Assembly: GCA_036362985.1 (NCBI GenBank)
Contig: JAYGXS010000004.1
Coordinates: 27,353,667 to 27,417,666, forward strand
From: Ligula intestinalis
Taxonomy: Eukaryota > Platyhelminthes > Cestoda > Diphyllobothriidea > Diphyllobothriidae
Direction of reading: 5' to 3'
DNA length: 64,000 nucleotides
The translations under genes were made by a program, and so were the position numbers. Below the pieces are notes generated by a model. It searched no databases. It was not told the DNA's origin and saw only the letters and a program-made list of their open reading frames with translations. This document shows, in pieces, positions 33,816-46,210 of the stretch (positions are counted from its first letter, which is position 1; each line of letters opens with the position of its first letter).

Positions 33816-36060
33816 CCCCTCCATCAGGCCACGTGCAGGTAACTTCTATTCCAACCTCCTCGTCCTCCTCCTCGTGGGGCAATGATTACTTCCGGTGTTA
33901 CTGACGGACAGCGAACAGCCGCGCAAGGTGCATGCATAGAGCCTGACCACCAGGGTCGCGCTGACGAGCGCGAGAGCTCAGGTCTTGCGCCATCATCAAG
34001 CCAGCAGCCTTCATCGATCGAGGGCTGCGCGCGCGAAAGTTGGGCGATGAAATATCGAGGCGCGATAATTACACGGCTACGCCCACGCCACGCCACCAGA
34101 TACGCGTATTCACGTCAGCGAGAGCCCATACGCGCGCAATTGGGTTCACGGCGGTGTACTTGCGCGCGCCAAGGCGACTGCCAATGCAATGGCCAAATTT
34201 CCGGGACAGGGAATGAAAGCTGGGGACTGGGGTAGTTCTATTGGCAGAGGCGTGCATGCACAAGCATGCAGGCAGAAGCCTTTTAAAGAGTGAACAGATA
34301 CAATTAGGAGTGCAAAGTTTAGTACAAAGTGCTACATCAGCCCAGTCGCTAGGACATTTGTTTTTTTTCTCCCACTTCTTACTTGACCTTAAATCAGTAC
34401 CCTGATGGATCAGGCCTTGAAGTAGCGGCTGCGGTGACTCATACGCCAAGCCTGCTTCCTATTTATTCATCCAACTGACTACCGAAGAGTTGGCCGGCTT
34501 CAGAGGAGTTCGGAACTACAGGATAACAATTAGTCACTTGGTGGATATTTGCCGATCGAGAGAACAAGGGTTTTGTGGGCAAAACAAAAAACATTTACGC
34601 ATTAGTAAATTCGTCATAATTTTGTGCCTTCACTATTTGGGCGCTCGATATTTTTTTGCAGGTGAGTTTAGAGTTTCGGGGGATGTTCAGCAGCTTCCTC
34701 GAAGCGTTTGGTGATCGACGCTAAAAGTAGCCCAAACACTGCGCTTTAAGCGTTCAATCAAGCTTGTTCTAGACAATAAAATTTAATAGCCTTCTTTTGA
34801 CGCACTCAAGCAAATTGTTATTAAGTACTGTTGAAGCAGAGTACAATATGAAATTAAAATTCTCACTAGCCTCACAAGGTTCCTATGCTGACTTAAAGAT
34901 AGATAATCCGGCCGTCTCAAAGATGTGTACTTAGTTTAGAAAGCGCGTCAATAAATATCCACATAACGTACAGGCATACAGTTGGCCTCCCAATAAAACG
35001 ACCAATTATTTCAGGCGCGCAGCGTGAATTTTGCTGGGTTGCACATAACCAAAAGTCATATAGATCTATTTTCTTTGGTATTTTTGTAAAACGGTAGCTT
35101 CGAAAACTGCATTATTGAAAACACGAAAGCTCAGAGATTTATATCCCTCAAAAACGTCAAATATGCCAAACTTTCCGAAACTTAACAACTACCAAAAGCT
35201 GGGGAATTAGGCTCCGTCAATCCCAGGAAATATATTCTTTTGTTGTGCCTCTAGACAATCATCCACTGCTTCATCCTTGTCCAGTAAAAGTCAAAACGAC
35301 TGCCTTTACCTTGCACGAAAGCAATCGCTGTCATCACAGTGCTCACTTAATAATAATAATAATATACGGATGTAAGGATTCGTGTCGGAAACTGAACAAA
35401 AACCACGGAAACCTACAATGCCTAGCGAATTTACCTGTTCTTCTTTCCCTTTACTACACGCTAGTAAATACTGTTCTAGTCAACCTTCTCGAAAGTAATG
35501 GCACGTTTTAGGAAAATGAACCCAGGTAGTGTGTCTGGGTTTAAAATTGGGCTCTGCCAGTAGGTACCGGAACGATATCTTTGTGGATTTGAACTTACGA
35601 TTTCGTGTTAAGTTGGCCCTCGAAAACAACGAGTAGCCACCGCGCGGGCATAGAAATCAAGCAATTATGGCTGTGACTGAAACAGATAAACTCTAAAAGT
35701 AATGATCCAAACAGGTTTTTTGCAACAACCTTTTAAAATCGGGCTGCAGTCTTCGAGACCATTGCAGCAAGATCGGATGGTTGGGACGCGAATACACAAT
35801 CCGAGTGTCTGTTTAGGACGCTAATCGGATGCACCTTTTTGCGACCTCTTGACGTTTACTTGTCGAGAACACATGCTACTGTGTCCTTAGAACCACCGGC
35901 AGAGTGGCGCGTTCGACCAATGCGTAAACTGACAAAATAACCACAAGAACAAACGTGTTTCCGAAGCTGTTTTACAGAAATGCTCATAAATTCTGATGAG
36001 CCATCACCTGCACCCAAACCATTCAACTATACCGTGTTGCAGAACCTGTTTTCTGCTACT
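33816..36060. other. Intergenic DNA
   Basis: GC-rich to about 34240, where long open frames on both strands (33882-34235 plus, 33824-34449 minus) have no recognised domain; AT-rich afterwards. A weak tRNA-like B box (minus strand AGTTCAAATCC at about 35580) may mark another decayed SINE. Confidence 0.35.
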
Positions 36061-36070
36061 CATGTCTCTG

Positions 36071-36130
36071 CTGACGAATCCGCGATGGATATCAAACCGT
36101 CAGGCGAATAAACATATTGTCCCAGCGATC
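36071..36130 (+). ncRNA. Hammerhead-core-like short repeat
   Basis: CTGACGA (36071-36077), hairpin ATCC-GCGAT-GGAT (36078-36090), then ATCAAACCGTC and AGGCGAATAA. The GAAA box is mutated to CAAA in this copy, while the copy at 18171 keeps GAAACGTC. It ends near TTGTCCCAGCGATCG, shared with 18196. Confidence 0.5.
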
Positions 36131-36175
36131 GAACCTTTTTCTTCTGAATAAACCGTGTTGGTTGAAAAACCAGTC

Positions 36176-36560
36176 TATCGCAGGGGGTTAAGTAAGTTAA
36201 ACCCTAGCAACTGCGATCTTCAGACCATTGTTAATTACTAGAGAAGAAGTCAGTAGAGGCCAGATTTTTCGGAACAGTATATTATGTACACAGAGAAACG
36301 GAGAACAGATGGAAGAAGTCTGACTTGGGAGAACACGACCAGCTAGGAGAACCAGCCGGGCCCAAGTGCCAGTTTGACAGCAGTCAGGCCAGTGGGCAGA
36401 GGGAGCAATTCATGCGTGCAGTGTTGCTATCCGTCGCCTGGCCAGAAAGCAGTTCTTGCGGTAACTGTGCTTGGCTGATCCAGGCGTCGAGGACCGCACT
36501 CGTGAGATTCTACTTGTGTTCACTTCGACGTGAGCTAGTCACTAAAAGTCCTATGGCAAC
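36176..36560 (-). repeat. LTR fragment, family A copy 1
   Basis: It shares with 37612-37810 the blocks GTTAAACCCTAGCAACTGCG, AGGCCA.A.T..TCGGAA and GACTTGGGAG..C.CGACCAG. It also shares the end CACTTCGACGTGAGCTAGTC with the LTRs at 39181 and 44313. Orientation is taken from the 39181 copy, which follows the minus-strand Gypsy pol. Confidence 0.6.
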
Positions 36561-37611
36561 GGTTTAAATGCAATATAAGCGCTCCGAGTCGATAAAATCT
36601 ACATCAGGTGGCCGAGCAATTGTTGCGTTCTTCTGTCAGGCAGTAGCAATACGAGACCGCTTAGAACTTGTGCCTATCAGTACAGAGAAGAGAAGGAGCG
36701 AAAGGACTCTACTCGATCCTTAAATAAGTTATGTGTTGACAGATGACGAAAACTGAACTTCCGTTAAAGCTTTATCCAGTAGACATAATAATGCCAATTC
36801 GGCTTCAATGACCAATGTGAAAGATGCTGCAGATTATCAGATTTCCAAGACCGTTGCTTGGATATTGATTAATTTCACACCATATTGAATCCACACTCTT
36901 GATTGATAAATTAATCAGATAAAGTAAAAGCTTATATCATGTGCTGCCTTGTGAATTCGGGATACCAGATGTGTATAACTACAAATATGTCACTTTTTAA
37001 CGAGATAAACAGGTGTGATCAATTAGGTGCTCTGTCTGCAAGTGCAAATGTCACATGTCATCCAGTCCTCAAGTAGGCACAAAGGGAACTCCTGGAACAT
37101 GAGCGCTGCACGGGTAGTTCAGAATCACTTCACATGATGGCAGAAACAGAGAAAACCGAAAAGAAATATGAGCCCATTAATTAAATCAGATAAGGAGACC
37201 TAACAGCCTTACACAATCAGAAAACATTTGCTGCATTACGGAGTCGAATCGGTAACCGTGGCATGAACAGAGGCATGCGCGAACAATTAGAAGAGGAGCA
37301 TAGCAAAATGTACACGTCCATCTTATAGTAGAAGTGTTAGAATTCTGCTAGTTAAGCTTTCCTACGTTCGACAGTAGGCACGAAAACAGACCAGGCTACT
37401 TCCCATGGACCCCCACAGTTTCAGTCTATCCAAAGCTGGAACACATCGTTTGTAGCCAGAAAGTAACTTCCATTCTGGAGTAGTGTAGTGGCCCAACTCC
37501 AATCGCAACGCTCAACCTCTTGCCTCTGGCGGCTGATAGCAAGTGCACACCGGTGGGCCGACCCCACTCAGGTCTGGTCAATCATTCCTTTGAGGCTGAT
37601 ACACACACGAC
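36561..37611. other. DNA between LTR fragments, no gene recognised
   Basis: No gag, protease or reverse transcriptase similarity was seen, so the two family A LTR pieces do not bound a recognisable element. Confidence 0.4.
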
Positions 37612-37810
37612 CTTGTCACAGGGGGTAAATAAGTTAAACCCTAGCAACTGCGATCTTTCTTAGGAGAGAGGAAGTCGATGGAGGCCAAAATAGTCGGAAT
37701 AGTTTATTGCGTATGCAAAGGAACGAAGAATAGATGAAAAGAGATTTGACTTGGGAGCTCTCGACCAGCCAGGAGGGCCAGCCGGGTCCAAGTGACGAGA
37801 GCGTCAGGAG
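37612..37810 (-). repeat. LTR fragment, family A copy 2
   Basis: It matches 36176-36365 (GTTAAACCCTAGCAACTGCG, then GCCAGCCGGGTCCAAGTG near 37780). Similarity fades in the GC-rich part after about 37810. Confidence 0.6.
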
Positions 37811-38237
37811 TCGCCGAAATGTCAGCGCATTCTTTGTTATGACAGCCAATCATGTGGCTAATGTCTGGACTAGCGGTCATGGTGCGACCTTGAGATGGTC
37901 GAAGGCTGGCGTGCATGCGCGGCCACGGTAAGGCGTCTATTAACGACAGTTAGCGTCTGGCCCCAGGCGGTAGCGGGCGCGGAGACCTAAGGCACCATGC
38001 GTCAGCGGCTGACCTTGGGTTCCAGTTGGCAGCTAGGGGCCACTACAACCTCGTCAGAGGCGCTGGACCACTCCCGCCCTCTGATACTTCGAACATTGTC
38101 CTCGCGGCTGCGGGCGCGCGCATCTGACTGCCAATTTCTTCTAACCTACTTTTCATTTCTTCTGTACAGAATACATTACTTGTTCAAATACTGGCATCCC
38201 AAGATATTTAGTTGAGAAGGGTAGGGCTTCGTTGGGA

Positions 38238-38685
38238 AACTTGAATGGTTAGTGTGTGAATTTCAGAGGCTGGTCCGCCAGCTCGTCGTCAGACTGCGGT
38301 ATATCGATTTGGATGCGAGCTTTAATTACCTCAGGGCCAAAGTGCAACGCGTGCGACCAACCGCAACAGGATGCCGAACTGTATGCAATGCCTATTGGCG
38401 CAGACTTTAGCAAATTGTCGTGTAATTTGTTAGACGCGGTTACTTCAGTTAATTGTTCCTGTACATATCCCATAGTCTGACGACAAACTGGGGAACCAGC
38501 TTCGAAGATCTACGCGCTAAAGATTCAAGTTTCCTAAAGAAGCCTTTTCCTTCTCACGAATACACTATGCATTGAAATATCAGCATCCCAAGAAGTATAT
38601 TTCGACGGAAGAAGTTCTTTGGGAAAGGACAACAAACTTTAACATGCAAATGCTCGAGTTTCGTTTCCCAGTCCGTCGTTAGCCA
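38238..38685. repeat. Cluster of three hammerhead-core-like motifs in inverted orientation
   Basis: Minus strand: CTGACGA (38286-38292), hairpin CTGG/CCAG, GAAA (38261-38264). Plus strand: CTGACGA (38477-38483), hairpin CTGG/CCAG, GAAG (38504-38507). Minus strand: CTAACGA (38676-38682), GAAA (38659-38662). The first two are followed by CAAGTTTCC and an AAGAAGCC-like block. All resemble the arms at 28896 and 49013. Confidence 0.55.
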
Positions 38686-39180
38686 AATGAATGCACTATG
38701 CCCCCACCTGACTTTCCAATTCTTCTCTTCTCCCACGAAACCGGACCCGGAGGTCGCAGCGGTAAGGTTTTCCCCATTAACTTAATCCTACTATGATATA
38801 ATTGCACTGATAACATCTTCTTGATAATAAAGAAAAGCATTTAACGATAATTCAGAGAAGGTTCGATAATCTCACTGCGACAGTTTTTAATAACGGTAGA
38901 TGAGGAACAGGTAGGCACTAGGTAGGTTTTGTTAAAATTATCTTCCTAAGAGTTAAAACGCCCGGGGACTGCGACAAGGAACGACTGGCGAAACCGTGAC
39001 ATCAGCAGGCCCAATTCGAAAAAGCCATTGCACACGAAATTTCGTCAACCGGTGATTCGGTTCGCGCACTTAAAAACTTATGAGGCTGTTGCCCTCCTCT
39101 GCCATGTGCAGGGGATGTAGAGGAGACAGCAGAAAGCATTTTTTGCGAAGCTAGTACTAACTGTATGCCAATGAGCAGCC

Positions 39181-39545
39181 TTATCGAGGGGTGTTAAGGC
39201 TAGGCAGTTTTAACCCTATACGGCTGCGATCTTCCAAGTGCGGTTTCTTAGGAGAGGAGAGAAGTCTTGGGAAAGCCAGATTGTTAGGAAGAGTATGTTA
39301 TTTACAGAATGAATGTGAGAATAGGCAGTAGGAAATTGACTACCACACGACCGCACAACCGCAAGCCAGTAGATGGCTTCTGAAGTGATGTTTGCACGGC
39401 AATCGTCAGATGAGGTCCTATGTGAGTCGGCCTGTGATTGGCTGCGCCAGAAGATGGAAACAGGAAGCGATCCGAAAGCACACTTCGACCTGAGCTAGTC
39501 AAGACAGCGCATAAATTGACAGCGACGAAAAGTGTGAACACAGGG
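39181..39545 (-). repeat. Gypsy 3' LTR (family B)
   Basis: It lies directly downstream (minus strand) of the Gypsy pol end at 39627 and is about 75 percent similar by eye to 44313-44650. Shared blocks: CGGCTGCGATCTTC, TTTACAGAATGAATGTGAGA, TGTGAGTCGGCCTGTGATTG and CACTTCGACCTGAGCTAGTC. The exact boundary is uncertain, and no polypurine tract was identified. Confidence 0.65.
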
Positions 39546-39626
39546 GGATAATTACAGGACCGCCACAGTACCCCAGGCTAGACCGAAGGCGGCGTAAATA
39601 AAACAACGCCGAAGGAATTAAAAAAT

Positions 39627-41052
39627 CTAAAAATGATGAAAAACTAGTTGGTCAGGAAAGTGAATGTGGCGTCCACTGCGGGTAATGTATGCAGGAGGCG
39701 CAGTACTGGATTGGCTTGTAACGTGAATGTTGGAGGCTATTGTGGAAGGAGTAACCGTAGATGGCAGTGGATAGGACGGAAAAGGTAGCAAACGGGACGG
39801 AGGAATAGAGGGTCGAGGAGTAGGAGAAATTGAACCGGAAAGCTCGTCCGGTGGAATGTCCGGGACAGCAGCTTTGAGGCGGTCCACGTTCATGACCTCC
39901 TCTCGTGTTCCGCAAAGGATAAGGAAGGTCTGTTTACCGCGCAAGACAACGTGGAACGGGCCATCATAGGGAGGTTCCAGCGGCCAGCGAACTCTATCAC
40001 ACCGTAAAAAGACATAAGAACAGGTCATCAAGTCTTTTTTCGAGATAAGACTTGGAGATAGTTGGCCTAGGTGGAACCGGAGAGAGCGTCCGTGTAAACT
40101 GCCAGAGACGGCGCAGGTTGGTGGGATCCTCAACTGCATTTAAAGGGGTTGGTGAGATCAGCTCACCGGGAAGTCGGACAGGGGCGGAACAGTCGAGGTC
40201 CGGCTTGAAGGAGAAACGGATACCCAGCAAGACCAAGGGAAAATGGTCCATCCAGTTCTCCGGATCGACTGCGGCGCGTAGGGAGGACTTCAACTGGCGG
40301 TGGAACCGCTCGACCATCCCGTTGGCAGCCGGGTGATAGGCTGTAGTGCGGATGCGAGTACAGCCTAAAAAGGAGAGTAAAGACTGGAAGAGGTTAGACT
40401 CGAACTGAGCACCACGGTCAGTCGTGATTGTGGATGGAACGCCAAGGATGGCAACCCAACGACTGAGAAAAGCTTTGACGACCGTAGAAGCCTCGATATT
40501 TGGGAGAGGGATAGCCTCCGGCCATCGGGTGAATCGGTCCACACAAGTGAGGAGATAGGAAAAACCATTGGATAGAGGCAAGGGGCCAACGATATCAAGA
40601 TGAACGTGACTGAACCTGGCACCAGGACTGGGGAAGGCGCCAATAGGTGCTTTTTTGTGCCGGTGGACCTTACTCCGTTGACAAGCGAGGCAAGCTCGAG
40701 TCCAATTTTTCAGGTCCTTGTGTATCCCAGGCCAGACAAAGCGGCAGGAAACTAGCATGCCGGTGGCTTGACCCCCAGGGTGAGGAAGGTTGTGAAGGGA
40801 GGAGAAGACATTGCGTCGAAGGGACGGCGGCGCAAAGGGGCAATGAGAGGCGGTAGAAACGTCACAAAGAATGGTGCCGTTGCCTGTCGTCAGCGGCAAC
40901 TCCTGGAGTTGGAGTCCGGAAACATCCTCGCTACAGGGTGAGCCAACACGGCGTTGTTTGGCAGCCATCTCAGCGAGGTCGATCCCAGGGATAAGTTGCA
41001 AATGAGCGATAGAGGGCCTGGACAGTGCGTAAGCCACTTTATTGCGTGACAA
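39627..41052 (-). pseudogene. Ty3/Gypsy pol: integrase and chromodomain-less GPY/F end, frameshifted and 5'-truncated
   Basis: The first frame (41052-39997) starts at the end of RNase H (ALSRPS), followed by an HHCC zinc finger (H87, H91, C121, C124; HNLPHPGG ... CLACQRSK) and a DD35E integrase core (D153 in HLDIVGPLP, D212 in TDRGAQFES, E248 in NGMVERFHRQLK). A frameshift at the A-run on the minus strand (T-run at about 40034-40040) moves the reading to 39627-40040, which continues with YVFLRCDRVRWPLEPPYDGP and VNVDRLKAAVP (GPY/F module) and a proline-rich end with stop. Reverse transcriptase, protease and gag are absent: homology ends abruptly at 41052 in AT-rich DNA. The integrase catalytic residues are intact, but the copy is dead. 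Confidence 0.9.
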
Positions 41053-44000
41053 TTATAGTTATTGAGAAGAGAACCAGTTATAGTGAACCATTAATGGTAA
41101 TATGAATAAAATATTTTGACTAAATAAAAGTTTTTTTTATAAAAAAAGTGAGTACGCAAAGTTTTCAATTTAAAAAATATTTAACTTTATTGTTCGAATT
41201 TATAGTTATCATTTACGGCTCCGGAACTTGGAGATTATGGGGAATATTTGATTTTTCTTAACAAACACTTAGTACAACTTGATTTTCCGAAGATCTTCTT
41301 TCTTTTCAAACACTTAGTACTTCTTTCACTTCTTTTAAGTTTAAAATATGTCTAATGTTGTTAATTCTTATTTCTACGTTTTCTAAATGCGTTCGCACCC
41401 GTATGCGAGTAATGACCAAATTTTTACAAAGTTATGCATGTTGCACGATTTTTGCGTCATACTGTTTATATTGCAGTTGGCCTGTTTTGCCCATTATATG
41501 CCAGTTTTTATCCCATTGTGTCCGCTTAAGTTGCGCACGATCTCAGTACTGTTTTGTCGGAAGGCAAATCTGGCATCTAGTTCGCCATTCATTCAAGGCG
41601 ATAGTTGCCATTTTCTGCCAACACGCATCGATTGTGACCTTGCGGTGTTCGGTCGATTCTGTACCTAATTTTATTCAGGGTGAATCGAGGATTATTGTCT
41701 GAAAATGTTGGAATGATAGTTTACAAACGAAGCGTATCTCTCTCCCTCTATTTTACCCAAAATCTGTCACATTTCCAAAGGACCACTGAGCTCTAAAAGT
41801 ACTAGCTGGAAGTAGTTCAAACTAGCGGCATAACGTAGTACTCCTTCAGACTGAGAGTGGGCTGAATAGCGTGCTTTTGAAAATGGTCATGACAAAAAAT
41901 TTCGCCTGAGTTAGATCCAAAACCTTGTTGTCAAGGTCTGGTGCCTCGAGTGGCCTAGAGTGTCTACAGTGGCGCGTGCGAGTCGGTCATTCAGCAGGGA
42001 TAGTCTACGATTCTTTCAGCCCACTGACCTTCCGTCCTGTTATGGGGTTTTTGAGAAGGGAGGGTGGAGCAGGCAACGCAAAACTCGTCTTTACTATGAA
42101 CCAGGCTGCGCGCAGTGCGTTTTCGTGGAGGTTATTGCGAGCAGCGATCATGGTGAATGAACAATCTGTGTCGCTCGGGTAGCTGTCATTCAAGGCTGGA
42201 GTTGTAAATGGCATTTGCGGCTTCTTGGGTGGTCGTCAATTTTGTTTACTCCACGCACGTCGACCCTCGATTTTTAGAATGCCTTACTCAGCAGGCGATC
42301 ACTCGGGCATAGCCAGCCAGCCAATCAGCAGTAAGGCGAAGTCTAAGCATTCGTTAAAAATGTTTACGTGCGCAACTGACGCTCTCTCTATCTCTCTCCA
42401 TACCCCTCGGCTCATAAGTTCGTATATTAAGCTAAAATTCCACACAAATAAAGTCGAAGCTTCAAAAATTTAGTTTTACTGTCCTCTGGTCTATTGAGCA
42501 CTGAATACGGTTCTTAACCTACGTTCTGTCAGGCAAGACTGCACACTATTCCTCCACCAAACTACTTACCTTTTGCGCTGGCAACTATCAGGCCTGCCGC
42601 TTAGATGCAAAAACCACCACCACATTTCCGAGAGTTTTTAAATTGAAGCGCCATTTTCCATCTCTGCATTCGCCTGTAAATTTTCTTATTTATAGGTCGG
42701 TTGGCCTACTTCGTCCATTTTAAACCAATTTTTTATTCCTCTTTGTTTATTTGAACCACGAGGAGGTCATAAGTGCACAAGGTCACAATGCTAGCGCCTT
42801 TTTGAAAGCAGTCCAAGATGACGACTTTTCAGGGGACATTTATTCACGATGTCGAAACTGCAGTCATTGGCGGTTACGAATTGTTTATGATTTCTCGGTG
42901 CTGCGAGTTTGTGCGCCTTTTTGGATGGAGGATGTCTTTTGCTAAAATTTTTTGAACGGTTTTTTTCAAAACAGAGCATATCTATCTCTCCCTTTCTCTG
43001 TCAAAGGAGGAAGTCGTGATCGTCGTAACAAGAAGTGGATTTGATTGGTTGGATTAGTATTTCGGATTATCACTGGAACCCATCAGCAGAGACAGTCGTA
43101 AATAGTGTAGTATAGGCACAATGATCGTGCTATCTGTAGGACGCAATTGCCAAACGACCACATACCTGCAATAATTAAAAATATTAGTGCTCATTGCTAG
43201 GGAGTGTCGTAGTTGATGTGGGGACTTCTTATCGGTTCCTATCCCGAGTCTTTTACTGTCAGTGTTCCATCACAGTTGCGTGTTCTAGCCGTAACCATAA
43301 GTCAGCAACTTGGCTCAATGTCACTGTGACTGCTAGTCGCCCGCAACCGCCCCGCGTGGCTATTTATTTTGCCCAGGCACACTTGTAGCGCAGAATACGG
43401 AGGCGGGAGGTCGTTGCGCTTTTTACCTTAATGCGGCCTGGCGAGTAGTCTACGCTACCAACTATTCCTCCATGAAAATCGTGATCAGGTTAAAGCAGAA
43501 GGAAGTAACTTGGCAGTGGTGGCGATTATACCTAGTAAGGAAAACTAATAGAGTAATTATTGTAAACTCTCAGGATTGCACACAACCATATTATGCGAAC
43601 TCGGAAGACAATGCCGGAACATTATGAATGAAACACTTCTCTGATCTGGATATTTTGCAGTCATTTAAGGCCAGGGAAACACCCGGTCATTCCATTTCAT
43701 ATTTGGTGCTCTACCTTGGTTTATCTGATACAACATCTGTTATTTCAGCTCTAAATTAGCTCCAATCTCCGACGCGTACTTAACAGTCTCGGTGGGGAGA
43801 AGGGAGGGAGAAAAGGACTACATACTCTTTCTTTTCTTTCGTCCTCACCATCAAAGTTCCCGCTCGATTAATGCCAGCACGGGAATTAAGTAATCAGGCG
43901 GCAAACCCTTATCTCTACTCTTAATCACACAACAAGGGTTATCGCTTGCATGTGGTCTTTGTCCGCCACTTAAGCGATCGGTCGAACGACATTGAGTCTT

Positions 44001-44312
44001 TTAACATGGTTCTGTAGCACGGACAGAAGTGACACTTCAGTATTTGGTTAAAATGATGGGGTCACATTTCCTTACGCGCGACAGTATTTAGAGCAACCCT
44101 ACGGCACGGCATCCTGAGGCGACGATATCACGTCAGGCACGTTCTGCCATGCTCAGTTTACCGAGTGTGCGCATAAGCTGATTGTGCGAACTGCATAAGC
44201 GATACCTAAACTGATAGAGCCTGCCTTATGCATAAAACATTACTGTGACCTGGACATGATGTTGACATTTCAGATCAAGGAAACATCGGAACATTCTCCA
44301 CCATAGAAAGGG
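41053..44312. other. No gene recognised
   Basis: It contains a tail at 41270-41310 (GTACAACTTGATTTTCCGAA, then GATCTTCTTTCTTTTCA) matching the sequence after the hammerhead-like motif at 28830-28880. If 39181 and 44313 were LTRs of one element, RT and gag should lie here, but I saw none. Confidence 0.4.
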
Positions 44313-44650
44313 CTATCGCGTGGTTCGAAGGCTAAGAAGGTTAACCCTAAGGGCTGCGATCTTCAAGACCCGGTTCCTTGGAACAAGAGTGAAGTCTTGG
44401 AAAAGTTAGAGTAGTAAGAAGAATATATTCTTTACGGAATGAATTTGAGAAGAGGCGGTAGGAAAATGACTTCCAGACGACCGCACCACCACAAGCCAGC
44501 GGATGGCGTCTGAAGTGAGGTCTGTTCGGCAATCTTCACGTGAGGGCCTGTTTGAGTCGGTCTGTTATTGGCTGTTACAGAGGCCAGAAAACAGCGAGCG
44601 TTCCAAAAGTGCACTTCGACTTGAGCTAGTCACGACAAGTGTTCATAAGT
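44313..44650 (-). repeat. Gypsy LTR (family B), solo or detached
   Basis: It is similar to 39181-39545 over its length (GGCTGCGATCTTCAAGACC, TTTACGGAATGAATTTGAGA, TTTGAGTCGGTCTGTTATTG, ACTTCGACTTGAGCTAGTCA). It is in the same orientation, but divergence from 39181 is too high for a recent element pair. Confidence 0.65.
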
Positions 44651-45048
44651 GCACTTCGCGTGGAGCCAGTTACTAAAGGGCTATGTTTGCTGTTATACCT
44701 AATTTTAGCCGACACACCAAATCTCCTTCGAGCGATAAATCAACTCCCATTCTCTTATATCTGCTCGACGGCCTGAGGAGAGGAAGCTGGAGGGCAAAAA
44801 AGTACAAACTCCTACTTAATCTTTGCCTTCACCGCCAAATGTTTTACAGTTTTAACGCCAGTATGGTATTGAGTTGACCACGCGACGAACCTACAGTATT
44901 CACTAAAAATCGCGCAAAATTATCAAGTCTGCACATAAACCCTTTAAGTTCGCAAAGCGTTTACCTACCGGACCCACAAATTATACTGCGTGAAGGGAAA
45001 AATAAATCCTTAAAAGGAGGCAGATTTCGATGCATGAAGTAGCATTTA

Positions 45049-46210
45049 TTACCAGAGAACTAATATGTTGTAACGAATACTGTCAAATCCAAAAAAGGCT
45101 GTATGACAGATGAGGGATAAAAAAGTCGTTATATAACCGATAAAAGTGTAGGAAAATAAGATAAAAAGACAAAATGAGAAAAGTAATAAATATTGAACAT
45201 GCTTATCTTTTGTTGAGTGTCCTTTAGCGTCTATAATAGCAGTAATTTGGGATAAACTAGAGACAAAAATGTTGTCAATTGTGGCTTGGTCTATATAATT
45301 ATTAAGCACGAACTCCAATTTATTTTCCATTGAAAGATATTTCGGAGGCTTTTTCCAATTTCGCTTGATTAAGGCGAAGAGATTTTTCAATTGGATTGAG
45401 GTCGGGACTACTGGGTGGGATAAAAAAAATTTCGCTGGCCGTATGCAGGAAGGCTGGCTGTAGTCTTAAAAAGAAATTATAGTCGTTAGGTAAATTATGC
45501 TCATACCTCCATTGATCGACGAGCATGGACGTTGTCTTGTAGCATGGCAGTATCCATTCGACACCTGTGAATGTCCTCATAACCAAATACCTCTTTGACA
45601 ATATAGACATAGACGTGACTATTGATGCTATCTTTCGTCGACCGCCAGATCGATCGCTCACCGAACTTGATCGTCATTCACACTATCAGGCGTCGACAGT
45701 TCTTGATGGTTGACGTCGAAGCAGTCTGTTCTTCGGGAAAGGTCTTTCCACATATGACCACATTTGCCGACTTTTTCGACTTGTCTAAGAAGAGTACTTC
45801 ATCACAGAAAAAAATGCTTTGCCAAAATAACAGTCTGTGACTTACGTATTCCTTCGCAAAAAGGAAACGTTCTTTAATAAGTTTCCTACTTAAAAATGGC
45901 TTAGCCATAGCCATCCACGGATGAAGGCAAAATTCTCGCATTCTGTTCCTAACTAGGGTCTGAAAGAACGTTGAAAAATGTTCCCTGTGAACAGCCATAA
46001 CGGACGTATAGTGGTATTTTTTAGTGTTCGGCGAATAAACTTGTCATCCTTTTTTGTTGTAAGCCGTCTTCGTCCAAGATGCTTCCTTCTGGGCACTGTT
46101 TTATAGATAGTAATTCTGAATACGGTGGCCTTACTTATATCAAACATAGCAGCTCATGCATTGCGCGGCAGTCGTTCGGCTGCCAACTTTTGTAAGCGGA
46201 CAAAATCAGC
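45049..46210 (-). pseudogene. Tc1/mariner-family transposase, frameshifted
   Basis: Overlapping minus-strand frames give a transposase in order. N-terminal helix-turn-helix (LVRLQKLAAERLPRNA, a stop, then ISKATVFRI and GRRRLTTKKDDKFIRR) at 46.21-45.95 kb; first catalytic Asp region FFCDEVLFLDKSKKSANV at about 45.78 kb; the region of the second Asp degraded near 45.53 kb; and IPPSSPDLNPIEK with the third acidic residue at about 45.40 kb. It ends with the C-terminal W..PP..L...I....QATIDNIF pattern. At least three frameshifts are needed. Terminal repeats were not located. It is inactive. Confidence 0.85.

Noticed and set aside
39181..44650. One complete Gypsy element bounded by the LTRs at 39181 and 44313
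   Set aside because: The LTRs are too diverged, and the DNA from 41053 to 44312 has no reverse transcriptase or gag similarity.
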